64,000 nt of DNA from Stappia sp. ES.058 (lineage in GTDB: Bacteria > Pseudomonadota > Alphaproteobacteria > Rhizobiales > Stappiaceae), in contig NZ_LT629784.1 of the NCBI RefSeq assembly GCF_900105595.1, positions 3,564,501-3,628,500 on the forward strand, given 5' to 3'. Below the pieces are notes generated by a model. That model was not told where the DNA came from and searched no databases. It saw only the letters and a program-made list of their open reading frames with translations. Shown here one piece after another: positions 45,923 to 55,672 of this stretch. Numbering within the stretch: position 1 is the first letter of the stretch; the number at the start of each line of letters is the position of its first letter. The translations under genes were made by a program, and so were the position numbers.

Positions 45923-47248
45923 ATGAATAACCGTATTAAGTCTGCCGGTCTCGCAGCTGCCGCGCTTCTCGCGGCGAGCGGTCCGGCGCTCGCGCAGGAC
46001 ACGCCGCAGTTCTCGCTGTCAACCGAGACCGCTTATATCTTCAACACGTTGCTGTTCCTGATCGGCGGCTTCCTCGTCATGTGGATGGCCGCAGGCTTTG
46101 CCATGCTGGAAGCCGGCATGGTGCGCAGCAAGAACGTGTCCATGCAGTGCCTGAAGAACATCACGCTCTATTCCATCGCGGGGCTGATGTTCTGGATCAC
46201 AGGCTACAACCTGATGTACACCGGCGTCGACGGTGGCTTCATGGGGTCGCTCGGCCCCTACAGCATCGATCCGGTCGGCGGCAACGCGCTCGACACCGGC
46301 TACTCCACAGCATCCGACTGGTTCTTCCAGATGGTGTTCTGCGCGACCACCGCCTCCATCGTCTCCGGCACGCTCGCCGAGCGGATCAAGCTGTGGCCGT
46401 TCCTCGTCTTCACGATCGTTCTGACCGGCTTCATCTATCCGATCGGCGGTTCGTGGGAGTGGGGCGCAGGCTGGCTCGACGGCATGGGCTTCTCCGACTT
46501 CGCCGGCTCCACGCTGGTGCACTCGGTCGGCGGCTGGGCCGCTCTTGCCGGCGCCCTGGTTCTTGGTGCACGCACCGGCAAATACGGTGCGGACGGTCAG
46601 GTCCACCCGATGCCCGGCTCCTCCATGCCGCTCGCAACGCTTGGCACGTTCATCCTGTGGCTCGGCTGGTTCGGCTTCAACGGCGCCTCGCAGCTTGCCA
46701 TGGGCACCATCGGTGACGTTTCCGACGTGTCTCGCATCTTCGTCAATACCAACATGGCCGCCGCTGCCGGCGTTGTCGTCGCGGTGATCCTGACGCAGAT
46801 CATGTACAAGAAGGTCGACGTCACGATGGCGCTCAACGGCGCGCTCGCCGGTCTCGTTTCCATCACGGCAGAGCCGCTGGCGCCCAGCATCTTCCAGTCG
46901 ATCATCATCGGCGGGATCGGCGGCGTGATCGTTGTCTTCGCCGTGCCGATGCTCGACAAGCTGAAGATCGACGACGTCGTCGGCGCCATTCCGGTTCACC
47001 TGATTGCCGGCATCTGGGGCACCATGATCGTGCCGCTGTCCAACTCCGACGCGAGCTACTACGTGCAGGGCGTCGGCGTGGTCGCCTTCGGTGTCTTCAC
47101 ATTCGGCGTGAGCCTTGTCGTGTGGCTCATCCTGAAGTCCACCATCGGGCTGCGCGTGACCGCCGAAGAAGAAGCTCTCGGCCTCGACAAGACGGAAGTC
47201 GGCGTCGAAGCCTACCCGGAGTTCGGCCAGGGCAGCGGACGGGTCTGA
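45923..47248 (+). CDS. amtB: Ammonium transporter AmtB
   Basis: 441 residues. A signal-like first segment (ending ALAQD) is followed by 11 transmembrane helices of the Amt family; motifs include the signature around SGTLAERIKLWPF and HSVGGWAALAGALVLGAR, with the pore histidines in HSVGG and in IPVHLIAGIWGT. Inner-membrane ammonium channel, regulated by GlnK trimers. Start follows GGGGAG. Ends in a terminator at 47298. Confidence 0.95.
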   Translation: MNNRIKSAGLAAAALLAASGPALAQDTPQFSLSTETAYIFNTLLFLIGGFLVMWMAAGFAMLEAGMVRSKNVSMQCLKNITLYSIAGLMFWITGYNLMYTGVDGGFMGSLGPYSIDPVGGNALDTGYSTASDWFFQMVFCATTASIVSGTLAERIKLWPFLVFTIVLTGFIYPIGGSWEWGAGWLDGMGFSDFAGSTLVHSVGGWAALAGALVLGARTGKYGADGQVHPMPGSSMPLATLGTFILWLGWFGFNGASQLAMGTIGDVSDVSRIFVNTNMAAAAGVVVAVILTQIMYKKVDVTMALNGALAGLVSITAEPLAPSIFQSIIIGGIGGVIVVFAVPMLDKLKIDDVVGAIPVHLIAGIWGTMIVPLSNSDASYYVQGVGVVAFGVFTFGVSLVVWLILKSTIGLRVTAEEEALGLDKTEVGVEAYPEFGQGSGRV

Positions 47249-47297
47249 TCCGGCCAACCATCTCCCGTGACGACCGGCTTGGCGCCGGTCGCACCTT

Positions 47298-47329
47298 GAA
47301 ACCCGGGGCCCCAGGCTCCGGGTTTTTTT
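47298..47329 (+). terminator. Terminator of glnK-amtB
   Basis: AACCCGG ... CCGGGTT stem followed by TTTTT, about 50 bases after the amtB stop. Confidence 0.85.
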
Positions 47330-47488
47330 ATGGCCGCACAGCCTCCGGACGCCTCTTGCAGCCGCAACGGGAAGGCAGCATCATCACGCCACACAAGGGG
47401 CGGGTCCGAATCGCCCCTGTCGACAGGTTCATGCGTTCGTCCCGGCGACGAGATCGCCGCTCCACCGCTGCCCCGAAAGGACCCGGCC

Positions 47489-47917
47489 ATGCCGTTCATC
47501 GTGTCGATACCGCTGACCCTGGCACCGCTGCTGGTCTACAACCTGCTGGCCTTCTCGCTTTTCGGCAACGCCGGCGGCGATCCGTGGCTCGGTCCCGTGC
47601 TGACGGTCGAACTGGTCTCGGGCGCCCGCTTCACGCTCGTCACCGGCGATCTGATGATCGTTTCCGGTCTTGTCCTGCTTTTCATCGAACTCCTGAAGGC
47701 GACCCGAACGGGCGTCGTCGCATTGACCGACCACATCCTGTCGACGCTGGTCTTCGTCGCCTATCTGGTCGAATTCCTCACGGTGCGCGAGGCTGCGACC
47801 TCCGTGTTCTTCATTCTCATCTGCATCTCGTTTGTGGACGTCATCGCCGGCTTCAGCATCACCATCACGGGGGCCAGACGCGATTTCGGCGTCTCCCGCG
47901 GAGACGACTTCCACTGA
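47489..47917 (+). CDS. Small four-helix membrane protein
   Basis: 142 residues, four hydrophobic segments with short loops (IVSIPLTLAPLLVYNLLAFSLFG, DLMIVSGLVLLFIELL, and two more). Not recognised as a named family. Start after AAAGGA. It stands alone after the amtB terminator. Confidence 0.7.
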   Translation: MPFIVSIPLTLAPLLVYNLLAFSLFGNAGGDPWLGPVLTVELVSGARFTLVTGDLMIVSGLVLLFIELLKATRTGVVALTDHILSTLVFVAYLVEFLTVREAATSVFFILICISFVDVIAGFSITITGARRDFGVSRGDDFH

Positions 47918-48024
47918 AGCATCCCGCAGATTAACAAATGCGTTGCAACGGAAATGGCAGAAATCCGGGGAAAACCGGAGAGATTCGCTCGCGCATCGCG
48001 AAATAGTTAACAAGAGGTTATCGC

Positions 48025-48040
48025 CTGGCACGGCATTTGC
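48025..48040 (+). promoter_or_regulatory. Sigma-54 promoter upstream of small orphan gene
   Basis: CTGGCACG-GCAT-TTGC, a full match to the -24/-12 consensus at the correct spacing, 58 bases upstream of the ATG at 48098. Confidence 0.8.
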
Positions 48041-48097
48041 GCTAAATTACCCGGTAACAACGCCAATGTTTCAAATTGGCACGCCCGGGAGGCGACA

Positions 48098-48433
48098 ATG
48101 CGGATCGAACCGACACCCCGTGTCACAACGGGATCGACGACACGACGCGCAGCGGCGCAGCGCAGCAACGCGACAGCGGAGACGCGCGCTGCCGACAGCG
48201 CAAGCCACCTCGTCGCGATAGAGCCCGTCGTGGATACGCGGAAGGCCGGCTACGCCAGGCTTCACCGCACCAACGCGGCCTTTCTCGCACAGTTGATCGC
48301 CACACGGGACAACATGCCGCAAACCCGCGCGCGCCGCCGTGCCGAGCCGGATGAGGCGATCGCCGCTTATCGCGCAACCGAACGCCAGCCACGCTACATG
48401 GACGCCGGACGGGTGCTTTCCATCAGCCGCTGA
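48098..48433 (+). CDS. Small Arg-rich protein of unknown function
   Basis: 111 residues, basic N-terminal half and a more conserved-looking C-terminal half (FLAQLIATRDNMPQTRARRRAEPDEAIAAYRATER). No signal peptide or membrane segment. It resembles small hypothetical proteins of Rhizobiales. Ribosome-binding site GGGAGGCG. A perfect sigma-54 promoter upstream and a terminator downstream make it a defined single-gene unit. Nitrogen-related control is inferred from the promoter and from glnK-amtB 1 kb upstream. Confidence 0.75.
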   Translation: MRIEPTPRVTTGSTTRRAAAQRSNATAETRAADSASHLVAIEPVVDTRKAGYARLHRTNAAFLAQLIATRDNMPQTRARRRAEPDEAIAAYRATERQPRYMDAGRVLSISR

Positions 48434-48471
48434 GACCCGTCGACAGAGCGTAAGCGCTCAGCGCACATGAA

Positions 48472-48497
48472 AAAGGCGGCAGCCCCCGCCGCCTTTC
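48472..48497. terminator. Bidirectional terminator
   Basis: AAAGGCGGC - AGCCCCC - GCCGCCTTT with T/A tracts on both sides, between the orphan gene and the convergent ggt gene. Confidence 0.75.
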
Positions 48498-48525
48498 TTA
48501 CATTTGCTTGTCGCCGGTTGGCGCC

Positions 48526-50118
48526 TCAATACCCGGCGGCCATTCCGTCCTTGCGCGGGTCTGAGCCGCCGACCAGCGTGCCGTTCTCGCGATCGATGAG
48601 GATTGCCTGCGCTCCGCCGATCGGTTCCGGCGCTTCCACGACCTGGTGACCAAGCCCTCGCAAAACGGAGAGCGTTTCCTCCGGCACGCTGCGTTCCGCC
48701 TGCAGCACATGCGTCTTCTCGTCGAAGAACATGCGCGGAGCGTCAATCGCCTCCTGCGGATCCATGTCGAAATCAATCATGTTGGTCAGCACATGCGCAT
48801 GACCACAGGGCTGATAGCCCCCGCCCATCACGCCGAACGAGAGATGCGGCTTTCCATCCTTGAACGCCATCGCCGGAATGATCGTGTGCAACGGCCGCTT
48901 GCCGCCGTCGATGCAGTTCGGGTGGCCCGGTTCCAGCCGGAAGCAGGCCCCGCGATTTTGCAGGAGCACGCCGCTCTTCGGTGCGCATATGCCGGAGCCG
49001 AAGTCCTTGTAGACCGAATTGATCAGCGAGACGGCCATGCCGGCGTCATCGACGACGGACAGATAAACGGTGTCCGACGACGGGCCGAGCAACGCCGGCG
49101 GAATGTCCGGAATGCGCGAGGACGGCGTAATCCGCGCCGCCAGCTTGTCGAGATACACCGGGGTGAGAAAGGCATCGGGGCCGTATTGCATGTGATCCGG
49201 ATCGGCGAGAAAGAGGTCGCGCACGGAATAGGCAAGCCGGCCGGCCTCCATCTCCAGGTGGAACCGCTCGGGTCCGGACGGATCGAGGACCGCGAGGTCG
49301 AAGCGCTCCAGAATGCCCAGCATGACAAGCGCGATGAAACCCTGGCCGTTGGGCGGCAACTCGGCAACGTCGATGCCGCGGTAGTTGCGCACGACCGGCG
49401 TCATGTCGAGCGTCTCCATGCCGGCCATGTCGGCCATCGTCATCAGCCCGCCCTTGGCGGCCAGCGTGTCGACGATGTCCTGCGCCACCTCGCCTTCGTA
49501 GAAAGCCTTCGCGCCAGTGTCGGCAATCGCCTGCAGCGTGCGTGCCAGTGCCCGGTGACGCATCACCTGCCCCACCTTGGGCACCGCGCCGTCGATCAGA
49601 TACTCGTCGGCCGCACCGGCATCGGCCGAGAGCTTTTCAAGATTGCGGGCCCAGTCATGCGCCACGCGCGGCGTGACGGGATAGCCATCGCGCGCGCAGC
49701 CGATCGCCCGCTTCAGCACATCGCCAAGGCTGCGGGTTCCGTGACGCGCCAGCAGCGTTTCCCATGTGCGCACCGCACCGGGCACCGTCACCGCATGCGG
49801 GCCATTGAAATCGATCTGCGTGATGCCCAATTCGGCCAACTTTTGCGGTGTCGCGGCCGCCGGCGCCGGGCCGGAGCCGTTCACCCCGTGCACGCCGCCG
49901 TCCGGGCCGGCGACAATCGCGAAGCAATCCCCGCCGATTCCGGTCATTTGCGGTTCGACCACAGCCTGTACCGCCGCGGCGGCAACGGCCGCATCGACGG
50001 CATTGCCGCCCGCCTGAAGCACCTCGATGGCAGCCGATGTCGACAGCGGGTGCGATGTGGCCACCATCGCGGTCGTCGCATAAGTCGCGGAGCGTCCGGG
50101 ATATTGGAAGTCGCGCAT
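48526..50118 (-). CDS. ggt: Gamma-glutamyltransferase-like Ntn hydrolase
   Basis: 530 residues. The processing/nucleophile Thr lies in SSDTVYLSVVD (Thr350), dividing the proenzyme into large and small subunits; GGDCFAI and PNGQGFIALVML also fit the family. There is no signal peptide, so unlike periplasmic GGT it should be cytoplasmic, as for many related gamma-glutamyl hydrolases. Substrate (glutathione or another gamma-glutamyl compound) unproven. Ribosome-binding site GAGGATA. Divergent from the HbpS-like gene. Confidence 0.85.
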   Translation of the reverse strand: MRDFQYPGRSATYATTAMVATSHPLSTSAAIEVLQAGGNAVDAAVAAAAVQAVVEPQMTGIGGDCFAIVAGPDGGVHGVNGSGPAPAAATPQKLAELGITQIDFNGPHAVTVPGAVRTWETLLARHGTRSLGDVLKRAIGCARDGYPVTPRVAHDWARNLEKLSADAGAADEYLIDGAVPKVGQVMRHRALARTLQAIADTGAKAFYEGEVAQDIVDTLAAKGGLMTMADMAGMETLDMTPVVRNYRGIDVAELPPNGQGFIALVMLGILERFDLAVLDPSGPERFHLEMEAGRLAYSVRDLFLADPDHMQYGPDAFLTPVYLDKLAARITPSSRIPDIPPALLGPSSDTVYLSVVDDAGMAVSLINSVYKDFGSGICAPKSGVLLQNRGACFRLEPGHPNCIDGGKRPLHTIIPAMAFKDGKPHLSFGVMGGGYQPCGHAHVLTNMIDFDMDPQEAIDAPRMFFDEKTHVLQAERSVPEETLSVLRGLGHQVVEAPEPIGGAQAILIDRENGTLVGGSDPRKDGMAAGY

Positions 50119-50337
50119 GGAAAGTATCCTCTTGTTTCCTGGGCCCCGGGTGCGCCTGCCATGCGGCGCAGTCAGTCACGCCAGCGAAAACCGGCGCCGG
50201 ATGACACCTCGGGCCGCCCACTCTATTGTTTCTCTCGCGGAGCGGGTCCTTGTCGTTTTTCTCCATTGGAACACAACACGGACCCTGATAGCCGTTCTCG
50301 GGACCCTACACCCATGTCATTGCGGAGATTTTTGCAA

Positions 50338-50772
50338 ATGAGCAAACTCACTCTTTCCGTATCAGAGAAAATTATCAAGGCGGCTTTTGCCAAGGGCGCC
50401 GACTTGAGCCTGAAGCCCCTGACCGTTGCCGTGCTCGATGCCGGCGGTCATTTGCTCGCGCTGATGCGTCAGGACGGTTCGTCGATCATGCGTCCGCAGA
50501 TTGCAACGGGCAAAGCCTATGGCGCCATCGCCGTGGGGGCGGGATCGCGCTGGCTGGATGCCAACGCCCAGACCCGTCCGCATTTCGTGCAGGCCCTCAA
50601 CGGCGCGGCCGGCGGCGGCATCGTCCCCGTACCGGGCGGCGTGCTCATTCGTGACGGGGAAGGCGGCGAGATCCTCGGGGCCGTCGGCATCACCGGCGAC
50701 ACCTCGGACAATGACGAAGCCTGCGCAATTGCCGGCATCCAGGCAGCCGGCCTTCAGGCGGACGGCGGCTGA
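50338..50772 (+). CDS. HbpS/GlcG-family protein
   Basis: 144 residues of the GlcG/HbpS fold: PLTVAVLDAGGHLLALMRQDG and GKAYGAIAVG, ending with IVPVPGGVLIRDGEGGEILGAVGITGD. Members bind haem or cobalamin, or accompany glycolate and diol enzymes. Start preceded by GGAG. Next to ggt but on the opposite strand. Confidence 0.82.
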   Translation: MSKLTLSVSEKIIKAAFAKGADLSLKPLTVAVLDAGGHLLALMRQDGSSIMRPQIATGKAYGAIAVGAGSRWLDANAQTRPHFVQALNGAAGGGIVPVPGGVLIRDGEGGEILGAVGITGDTSDNDEACAIAGIQAAGLQADGG

Positions 50773-50808
50773 AGGCGCTCGGCAGGCCGCCCATGTGGCA
50801 GCCTGCCG

Positions 50809-51417
50809 TTACTCCTTGTCGCCGCCGGCCAGGGCGTCGATCTTCTTCTGCATGGCGTCGAGCTGCTTCTTCAGCGCGTCGAAATCCTCGACGTTGCGGG
50901 TGGATGGCACCGCCCCGGGCTGACCTGCTTCCCCGCCCTGCAGGGACGGAGCTTCCCCGTCCCTTTCCTGGCCGAAGGGAAGAAACATCTTCATCGCGCG
51001 GTCGAAGACTTCCGCGTTGCGCTTGACCTGATCCTCGATCGCGTCGAAGGCGGTTGCGCCGAACGCGCTGGACATCTGCTCGCGCAGCCGATCCTGCTCC
51101 TTGGTCAGCGACGTCATCGAAAAGTCGAGATAGCTCGGCACCACGTTCTGCATGCTGTCGCCATAAAAGCGGATCAGCTGTCGCAGGAAGGTGATCGGCA
51201 GCAGGTTCTGCCCCTTGTTTTCCTGTTCGAAAATGATCTGCGTGAGAACGGAACGGGTAATCTCATCGCCGGATTTCGCATCGAAAACGACAAAATCCTC
51301 TTCGTCCTTCACCATCACCGCAAGGTCTTCGAGCGTGACATAGGTGCTCGTGCCCGTATTGTAGAGACGACGGTTCGCGTATTTCTTGATGATCGTCGGG
51401 TCGCTCGTTTTTGCCAT
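50809..51417 (-). CDS. phaR: PHB synthesis repressor
   Basis: 202 residues. N-terminal PhaR DNA-binding/PHB-binding domain (KKYANRRLYNTGTSTYVTLEDL) and a second domain with EITRSVLTQIIFEQEN; the C-terminal third is variable and helical. Represses phasin and PHB synthesis genes and is released by binding PHB granules. It is divergent from phaA across 389 bases. Confidence 0.94.
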   Translation of the reverse strand: MAKTSDPTIIKKYANRRLYNTGTSTYVTLEDLAVMVKDEEDFVVFDAKSGDEITRSVLTQIIFEQENKGQNLLPITFLRQLIRFYGDSMQNVVPSYLDFSMTSLTKEQDRLREQMSSAFGATAFDAIEDQVKRNAEVFDRAMKMFLPFGQERDGEAPSLQGGEAGQPGAVPSTRNVEDFDALKKQLDAMQKKIDALAGGDKE

Positions 51418-51806
51418 ATCGTGTATCGGATCCCGGCTTCGGGCGTCGCTTTCCCTGAGATGATCCGATCAGGCTCGACCAGATCGCCCGGAAAGGTTCG
51501 ACGCGGCATTCCTCCCGGCCCCACGCAACCGGACCGGCTGCGTGCGCCACTCTTTTCGTTTCCATCACGATAAGCCAATCCCCCCCACCGGTACCACCGT
51601 TTTGTCGGGTCGATTGCAAAACACCGGATTGCCCTGCAAACCGCGACGAAAGCACAAGCCGTATCGCCGCCAAATCGACCGCGCATACGCGGAGTGCCGG
51701 TTGACTATGGCAGGTTGACCGTCTCTAGTTTGGTGAACACGCGCGCACATAATCAATGAGGGGGCCAGCGCGCGCCCCGGGAGGTCCGGAGTTTCGGAGA
51801 TTTCAT
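51418..51806. other. Divergent region phaR / phaA
   Basis: 389 bases without a gene. Contains TGC-rich sequence (TTGCAAAAC ... TTGCCCTGCAAAC, about 51616-51645) of the kind bound by PhaR; operator function is inferred. Promoters for both genes are expected. Confidence 0.45.
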
Positions 51807-52988
51807 ATGAGCGCACCCACCGACGTCGTCATTGTCAGCGCAACGCGCACCCCCGTTGGCTCGTTCAACGGAGCTTTCGCCAACACCCGTGCCCATGAGC
51901 TTGGCGCCACCGCGATCAAGTCCGCCCTCGAGCGCGCATCCGTGCCCGCCGCGGATGTGGACGAGGTCGTATTCGGCCAGGTCCTGACGGCAGGAGAAGG
52001 GCAGAACCCGGCGCGTCAGGCCGCCATTCATGCCGGCATTCCCGAGAGCGCAACCGCATGGGTTCTCAACCAGGTCTGCGGCTCTGGCCTGCGCACCGTC
52101 GCCATCGGCATGCAGCAGATCATGGCCGGGGACGCCTCGATCATCGTTGCGGGCGGCCAGGAAAACATGTCGCTCTCGCCGCATTGCGCGCATATGCGCG
52201 CCGGCTACAAGATGGGCGACTTCAAGATGATCGACACGATGATCAAGGACGGCCTGTGGGATGCCTTCAACGGCTACCACATGGGCCAGACCGCCGAGAA
52301 CGTCGCCGAAAAATGGCAGATCTCGCGCGATCAGCAGGATGAATTCGCCGTCGCATCGCAGAACAAGGCCGAGGCCGCGCAAAAGTCTGGCCGCTTTACC
52401 GCCGAGATCACGCCGGTCACCGTGAAGGAACGCAAGGGCGAGAAGGTCGTCGATCAGGACGAATACATTCGCCACGGCGCGAGCGTCGACGGTATGGCCA
52501 AGCTGCGCCCCGCCTTCGCCAAGGACGGCAGCGTAACCGCCGGCAACGCCTCCGGCATCAACGACGGCGCGGCCGCCATCGTGGTCATGAGCGCGGCCGA
52601 AGCCTCGCGGCGCGGCCTGACGCCGCTCGCGCGAATCGCTTCCTGGGCGACCGCCGGCGTCGACCCGTCCCTCATGGGATCGGGCCCGATCCCCGCCTCG
52701 CGCAAGGCGCTGGAAAAGGCCGGCTGGAAGCCGGAGGATCTCGATCTCGTGGAGGCCAACGAGGCCTTCGCCGCCCAGGCCTGTGCCGTCAACAAGGACA
52801 TGGGCTGGAACCCCGACATCGTGAACGTCAACGGCGGCGCCATCGCGATCGGGCATCCGATCGGCGCTTCGGGCGCCCGCGTGCTCGTCACGCTGCTGCA
52901 CGAAATGGCCAAGCGGGACGCCAAGAAGGGGCTCGCAACGCTGTGCATCGGCGGCGGCATGGGCGTTGCGCTTTGCGTCGAGCGTTGA
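51807..52988 (+). CDS. phaA: Acetyl-CoA acetyltransferase (beta-ketothiolase)
   Basis: 393 residues. Thiolase motifs: nucleophile Cys in [10 protein letters not shown] (near residue 90), His in [14 protein letters not shown], and Cys in [10 protein letters not shown]. Condenses two acetyl-CoA to acetoacetyl-CoA, the first PHB step. Start after GGAG. phaB follows 242 bases later on the same strand. Confidence 0.95.
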   Translation: MSAPTDVVIVSATRTPVGSFNGAFANTRAHELGATAIKSALERASVPAADVDEVVFGQVLTAGEGQNPARQAAIHAGIPESATAWVLNQVCGSGLRTVAIGMQQIMAGDASIIVAGGQENMSLSPHCAHMRAGYKMGDFKMIDTMIKDGLWDAFNGYHMGQTAENVAEKWQISRDQQDEFAVASQNKAEAAQKSGRFTAEITPVTVKERKGEKVVDQDEYIRHGASVDGMAKLRPAFAKDGSVTAGNASGINDGAAAIVVMSAAEASRRGLTPLARIASWATAGVDPSLMGSGPIPASRKALEKAGWKPEDLDLVEANEAFAAQACAVNKDMGWNPDIVNVNGGAIAIGHPIGASGARVLVTLLHEMAKRDAKKGLATLCIGGGMGVALCVER

Positions 52989-53230
52989 GGCCGCGACCCT
53001 TTCGCCACTAGACTTTCGGCGCAAGAACGGCGCGCGCAGCTCTTCGCGCGCCGTTCGTCAAAAATCTGATTTCATTTGGAAATTTCAATCGCGCACTACG
53101 ACGGGCGGAATCGTCGCCAACGCGTCGATTGACACGGATCAAGGCGGGCACAGCAAGGCATCGCCATCAAGCCGGCGACGACGAAAAGATCGTTTTCGGG
53201 TATTTCGAACCGCCAAAGGGGAGGATGTTC

Positions 53231-53959
53231 ATGAGCAATGTGGCAATCGTGACAGGAGGAACGCGGGGCATCGGCGCCGCGATCTCGAAGGGGCTGAAGG
53301 ATGCCGGCTACAGCGTGGCCGCGATCTATGCCGGCAACACGGAAAAGGCCGAGGCCTTCAAGGCCGAGACCGGCATTCATGTCTACAAGTGGGACGTGTC
53401 CGATCCGCAAGCCTGCCATGACGGCGTTGCCCAGGTCGTCTCCGATCTCGGCGCGGTCGAGGTGCTGGTCAACAACGCCGGCATCACGCGCGATGGCTGG
53501 TTCCACAAGATGGACTACGAGCAGTGGTCCGCGGTGACCCGTACCAATCTGGACTCCATGTTCACCATGACGCGTCCGGTCATCGACGGCATGCGCGAGC
53601 GCGGCCACGGCCGCATCATCAACATTTCCTCGATCAACGGCCAGAAGGGCCAGCTCGGTCAGACGAACTATTCCGCTGCCAAGGCCGGCGTGATCGGCTT
53701 CACCAAGGCGCTCGCCGCCGAAACGGCCCGCAAGGGCATCACGGTGAATGCGATCTGCCCGGGCTACATCGACACCGACATGGTCGCCGCCGTGCCGGAG
53801 AAGGTGCTTGAGGGGATCATCGGCAACATTCCGATCGGTCGCCTCGGAAAGGCGGAGGAGATCGCCGGCGCGGTCGTCTACCTCGCCTCGACGCAGGCCG
53901 CCTTCATGACCGGCGGCGTCATCACGATGAACGGCGGCCAGTATTTCGCCAACGGCTGA
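53231..53959 (+). CDS. phaB: Acetoacetyl-CoA reductase
   Basis: 242 residues, short-chain dehydrogenase: GGTRGIG for NADPH, NNAGITRDGWFHKM, and the catalytic Tyr/Lys in NYSAAKAG. FKKM/FHKM and the end TGGVITMNGGQYF are typical of PhaB. Makes R-3-hydroxybutyryl-CoA for PHB synthase (phaC not in window). Start after GGGGAGG. Confidence 0.95.
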   Translation: MSNVAIVTGGTRGIGAAISKGLKDAGYSVAAIYAGNTEKAEAFKAETGIHVYKWDVSDPQACHDGVAQVVSDLGAVEVLVNNAGITRDGWFHKMDYEQWSAVTRTNLDSMFTMTRPVIDGMRERGHGRIINISSINGQKGQLGQTNYSAAKAGVIGFTKALAAETARKGITVNAICPGYIDTDMVAAVPEKVLEGIIGNIPIGRLGKAEEIAGAVVYLASTQAAFMTGGVITMNGGQYFANG

Positions 53960-53984
53960 CGAACGGCCTGGGTCGGCGACACGA

Positions 53985-54020
53985 AAGAGGGCTCCCGGAG
54001 CGATCCGGAAGCCCTTTTCT
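53985..54020 (+). terminator. Terminator of phaB
   Basis: AGGGCT(CCCGG) ... (CCGG)AAGCCCT stem followed by TTTT, about 30 bases after the stop. Confidence 0.75.
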
Positions 54021-54060
54021 TGTTGCGCCCACGTCCAGGGTCCAAGGCCCCGGACAACGC

Positions 54061-54088
54061 AAAAAAGCCGGCGCAAAAGCGCCGGCCC
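54061..54088 (-). terminator. Terminator of rpmF
   Basis: Minus strand GCCGGCGC - TTTT - GCGCCGGC followed by TTTTTT, ahead of the next convergent gene. Confidence 0.85.
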
Positions 54089-54116
54089 TTTGTCGCATCA
54101 AAGCGGTGCGTTTCGA

Positions 54117-54302
54117 TCAGGCGTCGGTCTTCGACGCCAGGATCTGACGTCCCCGATACATGCCGGTCTTGAGATCGACGTGATGCGGGCGGCGCAATTC
54201 GCCCGAATCCTTGTCCTCGACATAGGTCGGCTGCTTCAGGGCGTCCGTGGAGCGGCGTGCGCCGCGCTTCATGCGCGATGTTTTTCTCTTCGGAACGGCC
54301 AT
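54117..54302 (-). CDS. rpmF: 50S ribosomal protein L32
   Basis: 61 residues. [18 protein letters not shown] start and the [14 protein letters not shown] end are diagnostic. The zinc-binding Cys set seen in some L32 proteins is absent (C- type). The frame is open upstream but the ATG with GGAGAG is the real start. Next to mtgA. Confidence 0.97.
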   Translation of the reverse strand: MAVPKRKTSRMKRGARRSTDALKQPTYVEDKDSGELRRPHHVDLKTGMYRGRQILASKTDA

Positions 54303-54449
54303 TCTTGTTCTCTCCGTCGTGCAATATCCAGCGAACCCGGACCGGGTCAGCCCGGGGCGTGGGTCCACACGGTGTGCAGGAATGGCGGGCTTATACAGAA
54401 CCTTTGGCCTCTTTGCCAGCCCGAAAGGGAATTTTTTGACGATTTCGGT

Positions 54450-55181
54450 TCACTGCGACGGCCCGAATCCGGGCAGGCACCCGAGATGCGGGCCGATATC
54501 AGCGGCACGCGCCCGGTTCAAGCGTGCCAACCGCGCATGTCCGGGAGCAGGGCTTGCCGGATTGCGCGCAAGAGGCGCCGGCAGGGCAGTTGCAAGCCGC
54601 GCTGCCTCGCGGCGCCCGAGCGCAAGGGCCGTCTTGCCGAACCAGGCTTGCGCCGCGGCTTCGGCACCGAAAACACCCTCGCCCCACTCCGCGACGTTGA
54701 GATAGATCTCGAGAATGCGCTTCTTGCTGAGCATCGCATCGAGAAGCAGCGCGAGCGGCAGCTCCAGCGCCTTGCGCACGTAGCTGCGATCCGTCCACAG
54801 GAACAGGTTCTTGGCCACCTGCATCGTGATCGTCGAGGCGCCGCGGACATCCTCGCCCTCGCCCAGCGCCTCGATCTGGCTGCCGAGCGCGTCCCAGTCG
54901 ATCCCGACGTGCTCGCAGAACTTCGCATCTTCCGAGGCAACGACGGAGCGAATCAGATGCGGCGAGATCGCCTCCAGCGGAACATAGGTGCGATCGACCC
55001 AGAGAAACCGCACATAGCGCTCCAGCATCAAGGTGCTCACCGGCGGCACCACCGCGTAGATCACGATAAGGACAGGCGGCAGCAAAAAAACCACGGCCAG
55101 GAACCACAATATCCAGCGCCGGATCCGGCGCCGGAGCGAACGCCGCTTCCCGGCTTTCCGCCCCCTGTCGGCGTCGCTCAT
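54450..55181 (-). CDS. mtgA: Monofunctional peptidoglycan glycosyltransferase
   Basis: 243 residues. One N-terminal membrane anchor (about 22-48) and a GT51 domain with the catalytic Glu in ASEDAKFCEHVGIDW, STITMQVAKNLFL, and KKRILEIYLNVAEWG. Polymerises lipid II in the periplasm. Start after GGAGG; the frame is open far upstream but without a signal. Confidence 0.92.
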   Translation of the reverse strand: MSDADRGRKAGKRRSLRRRIRRWILWFLAVVFLLPPVLIVIYAVVPPVSTLMLERYVRFLWVDRTYVPLEAISPHLIRSVVASEDAKFCEHVGIDWDALGSQIEALGEGEDVRGASTITMQVAKNLFLWTDRSYVRKALELPLALLLDAMLSKKRILEIYLNVAEWGEGVFGAEAAAQAWFGKTALALGRREAARLATALPAPLARNPASPAPGHARLARLNRARAADIGPHLGCLPGFGPSQ

Positions 55182-55672
55182 CGTCCACCTCCGCAAACGC
55201 CGCCGCAAAGGCTGCAACCCGGGCGACCGGACAGGCGAACGCGCCTGTCGACGCGCCTTCGGACGACGCCGGTTTGCGATTGCCTTTCCATCGGGACCAT
55301 GATCCATCCGTTTGCCGGGGCGGCAAGGCGCAATTGCCGTCAGGCGCGCTGCCTGGCCACAAAAGGTGACAGCGACATACATGACCTGCATGCCCGCCGG
55401 TTCGGCGGCGACCAAGGCAAGCGGCGTGTGCACGCAACGCTTTCTCCATAGCCCGTCTCCAAACCGCCGACAACCGACGGCGCCCCCCCACAGCGCACCT
55501 CCGCAGCACACGGGCGCCTGCCCTCCCCCCAAGTGCCGCCAGGTCCGCCGAGTGCTGCCCGCGCGACGCTGTTGACCTTTTGGCGGTTTCGCGACACTGA
55601 GGGTCCGCGATACGAACGCGGGCGGGGCGGCGCAACGATGCGCCGTTCGCAACCCGATACGCGGAGGCCCTC
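55182..55672. other. Divergent region mtgA / ispA
   Basis: 491 bases without a recognisable gene. The XseB gene often found before ispA is not here. It ends with the GGAGG site of ispA. Confidence 0.5.

Noticed and set aside
55312-55575. Open frame in the mtgA/ispA spacer (possible XseB)
   Set aside because: The sequence has none of the XseB features and is Pro/Arg-rich shadow-like.
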